A stretch of 64,000 nucleotides of DNA from Ziziphus jujuba (Eukaryota > Streptophyta > Magnoliopsida > Rosales > Rhamnaceae), in NCBI RefSeq assembly GCF_031755915.1, contig NC_083384.1, positions 29,030,501 through 29,094,500 of the forward strand. The letters run 5' to 3'. The position numbers were made by a program, and so were the translations under genes. Numbering within the stretch: position 1 is the stretch's first letter; each line of letters begins with the position of its first letter. This document shows, piece by piece, positions 62,370 to 64,000 of the stretch. The notes below the pieces were generated by a model. The model was given only the letters and a program-made list of their open reading frames with translations, ran no database searches and was not told the origin of the DNA.

Positions 62370-64000
62370 TCAAATACGCTTGGGTTTCTTAGAATGTGAT
62401 TCATCATCGTCTTCTTCCTCAAGCGAGCCAACAGCTTCACTTCCACTTGATTCACAACATTCATTGAAGCTTCTCTTATTCTTTCTTTCAGTTTCTGCAT
62501 CACATCTCTCCATGTCTTGTTTGTATACAAACCAAACCCCAAACTTCTTAATCTCGCCATACTTACTTCCTAAGTTGCTCAGCTTCGAAACGAAACGTCC
62601 AATCTGCTCATAATAAGCAAGACAGACATGGAAAGAAGCCTCAGTACTACAAGTAGTGGGCCAATCTAGTCCATCCATTTCTTGGCCAGATTCCGAAGAT
62701 TGTCTTTTTACATACCATATGAGCACGTGATTTGAACTAAACTGGTTAAACATGGAGGACAAAGTACAATTATGATATTTGTAAAGACTACCATCGTCGA
62801 TGGTTTTGAACTTCAGTGTACAACTAGTAATTAACATTCTATTTTTGTCAATTTTATTCCAATGAAAAACAATGCAGAAAGCCAAAGCCAAGAAGTCGTC
62901 ATTATTCCAATATGGAGGAAGCATAATATTATTGATTGAAGTCCCACAAGTCTGATGGTTGAACCACTTTGGAATTTCATCTCCCGGATAGCAAAAGTTA
63001 TGATAAAGCGTGTCCTGTTTCATGAACATAGGAGATTAATCAACTTGCTCAAAAATTATAAACCATCTCAGCAAACGAAGAGAAACAGATATACATACAC
63101 TTCCAAATTTTATACTAGCCAGAATTTGAATTACTACACGATCAGCTATCATGGTGTTGTGTGTATTCCTATCCAATTTTTCACATCCATAAAAATCAAT
63201 ATAATCAGTATAAACAAAGATATCGGACAGATGGTCCAATAGTGGGGCGGCACTCCAGTTTGAAATGTTCTCCAGTGACGTGCAGCCACTTGCAGACAAG
63301 AACTTTCATAGCGATTGAAGCTCCGGTAAATATTTCAGTCTCTCACAATTATTCACATACAAAACATGCAAAGATGGTGGAAGGGAAGGCAATTTTTGAA
63401 GTTTTGAACAGAAGCCAAGCTTTATCGCCTTAAGGTTCCTTAAATTACATAGACCGTTGGGGAGAAACTCAAGATCCTTGCAACCACTTGTATCTAAATT
63501 TATTAGGGATACTAGATTTACAATGGACTCTGGTAACTCTTTAATCCCTGAGTAAGATAACTGAAGAAATCTTAAGCGTTTCATGGGCTCCAAGATTTCT
63601 GGAAACGTTTTCAGTTTCTCACAACCACATAGATTTAATGATTCAAGAGATTTCAAATGACAAATGCTTGACGGAAGACTTTTAAATTTTCTGCAAAAAG
63701 ACAATTTTAGTTGCACAAGACCCGAGAGATCCCCAATTGATGGTGGCACTGTCTCTATAGCTGTGTGACATAAAAGTAAACATCTTAAATCGGGTGCAAA
63801 CTTTTGGGAAATGTGACCCTGAGATGAGTAGAGACATAAATTGCCTGTAAAACTTTGGATGCAACTTTTGAGATATGTGAAATTCTTCCAAAGATTCTTT
63901 ATGCCTCCTAACCTTGCAACATCCAAGTATCCCTGTGTACTTTTTGATATATCATCAAGATCTCTGAGTTTGGAGCAACCATTCAAATTTAGATAAGTAA
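62370..64000 (-). pseudogene. TNL-3: 3' part of a TIR-NBS-LRR gene with an in-frame stop (continues beyond the window)
   Basis: The LRR exon runs from beyond 64000 to 63099 (donor GTATGT), and the C-JID exon is 63014-62370 (acceptor ATGAAACAG), both matching TNL-2. LRR units such as LKTFPEILEPM and LPESIVNLVSL are clear. At 63308-63306 a TGA interrupts the frame, where TNL-2 encodes SQCLSLKARGCTS. The same frame reopens at once as KFLSASGCTSLENIS and stays open to the exon end. C-JID motifs CYPGDEIPKWF and PPYWNNDDF are intact. The gene would make a receptor lacking the last LRR part and the C-JID domain unless the stop is bypassed. The TIR and NBS exons are outside the window. Confidence 0.85.
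63306..63308 (-). other. Premature TGA in the TNL-3 LRR exon
   Basis: The surrounding codons align one-for-one with TNL-2, with no indel needed to reopen the frame, so this is a nonsense change or small local rewrite. Confidence 0.8.

Noticed and set aside
1..64000. CRISPR arrays, bacterial operons, rRNA or tRNA genes
   Set aside because: None seen. Introns, TNL genes and plant retroelements show this is plant nuclear DNA.

Overview
This window looks like nuclear DNA of a eudicot plant. It is AT-rich, its genes have GT/AG introns, and it carries Ty1-copia and Ty3-gypsy type elements. It also holds a cluster of TIR-NBS-LRR (TNL) genes, a class absent from grasses. The family set would fit Rosales, but I cannot fix the species from sequence alone.

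Left part (1-12.3 kb): a two-exon RING-H2 ubiquitin ligase gene of the ATL20/21/22 type (696-2894, minus) and, 2 kb upstream, a shattered pseudogene of its sister copy (about 4495-5185). A 2.95-kb solo LTR (7669-10616) follows, bounded by a perfect 5-bp target duplication and lying between two copies of a roughly 370-bp repeat.

Middle-left (12.3-26.5 kb): a five-exon UBR7-like gene (UBR box plus PHD-like finger, plus strand, coding 12822-16344), a long gene-poor AT-rich stretch, and a small single-exon gene starting MGNC (20931-21260) with a TATA box. Next come a 686-bp non-autonomous hAT-like transposon (22467-23152) and a field of diverged tandem repeats.

Right part (26.5-64 kb): a minus-strand TNL cluster built by repeated segmental duplication. 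TNL-1 (26918-31224) is broken by a 1-nt deletion in the NBS exon and by a micro-inversion plus deletion in the LRR exon. TNL-2 (39992-44298) reads open through five exons (1210 aa) and is the only intact receptor. TNL-3 (62370 to beyond 64000) has an in-frame stop before its last LRR part. Relics of at least three more copies lie at 45.4, 47.9-50.2 and 53.65 kb. Degraded copies of the MGNC gene sit about 1.7-1.8 kb upstream of TNL-1 and of TNL-2, so the two genes appear to have duplicated together. Two retroelements interrupt the cluster: a 3.2-kb element with gag and protease but no reverse transcriptase (35378-38593), and a full-length but dead Ty1-copia element (54750-61672). The copia leader carries seven CACGTG G-box cores within about 210 bp.

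The window documents birth and death of an immune-receptor cluster. One receptor probably still works, and its sisters show frameshift, nonsense mutation, micro-inversion and near-complete gene deletion. I found no sign of a wholly new biological system. The most unusual items are the micro-inversion, the near-complete TNL collapse at 50.17 kb, the TIR-motif hairpin at 53.7 kb, the poly-G insertion at 48.3 kb and the G-box array in the copia leader.
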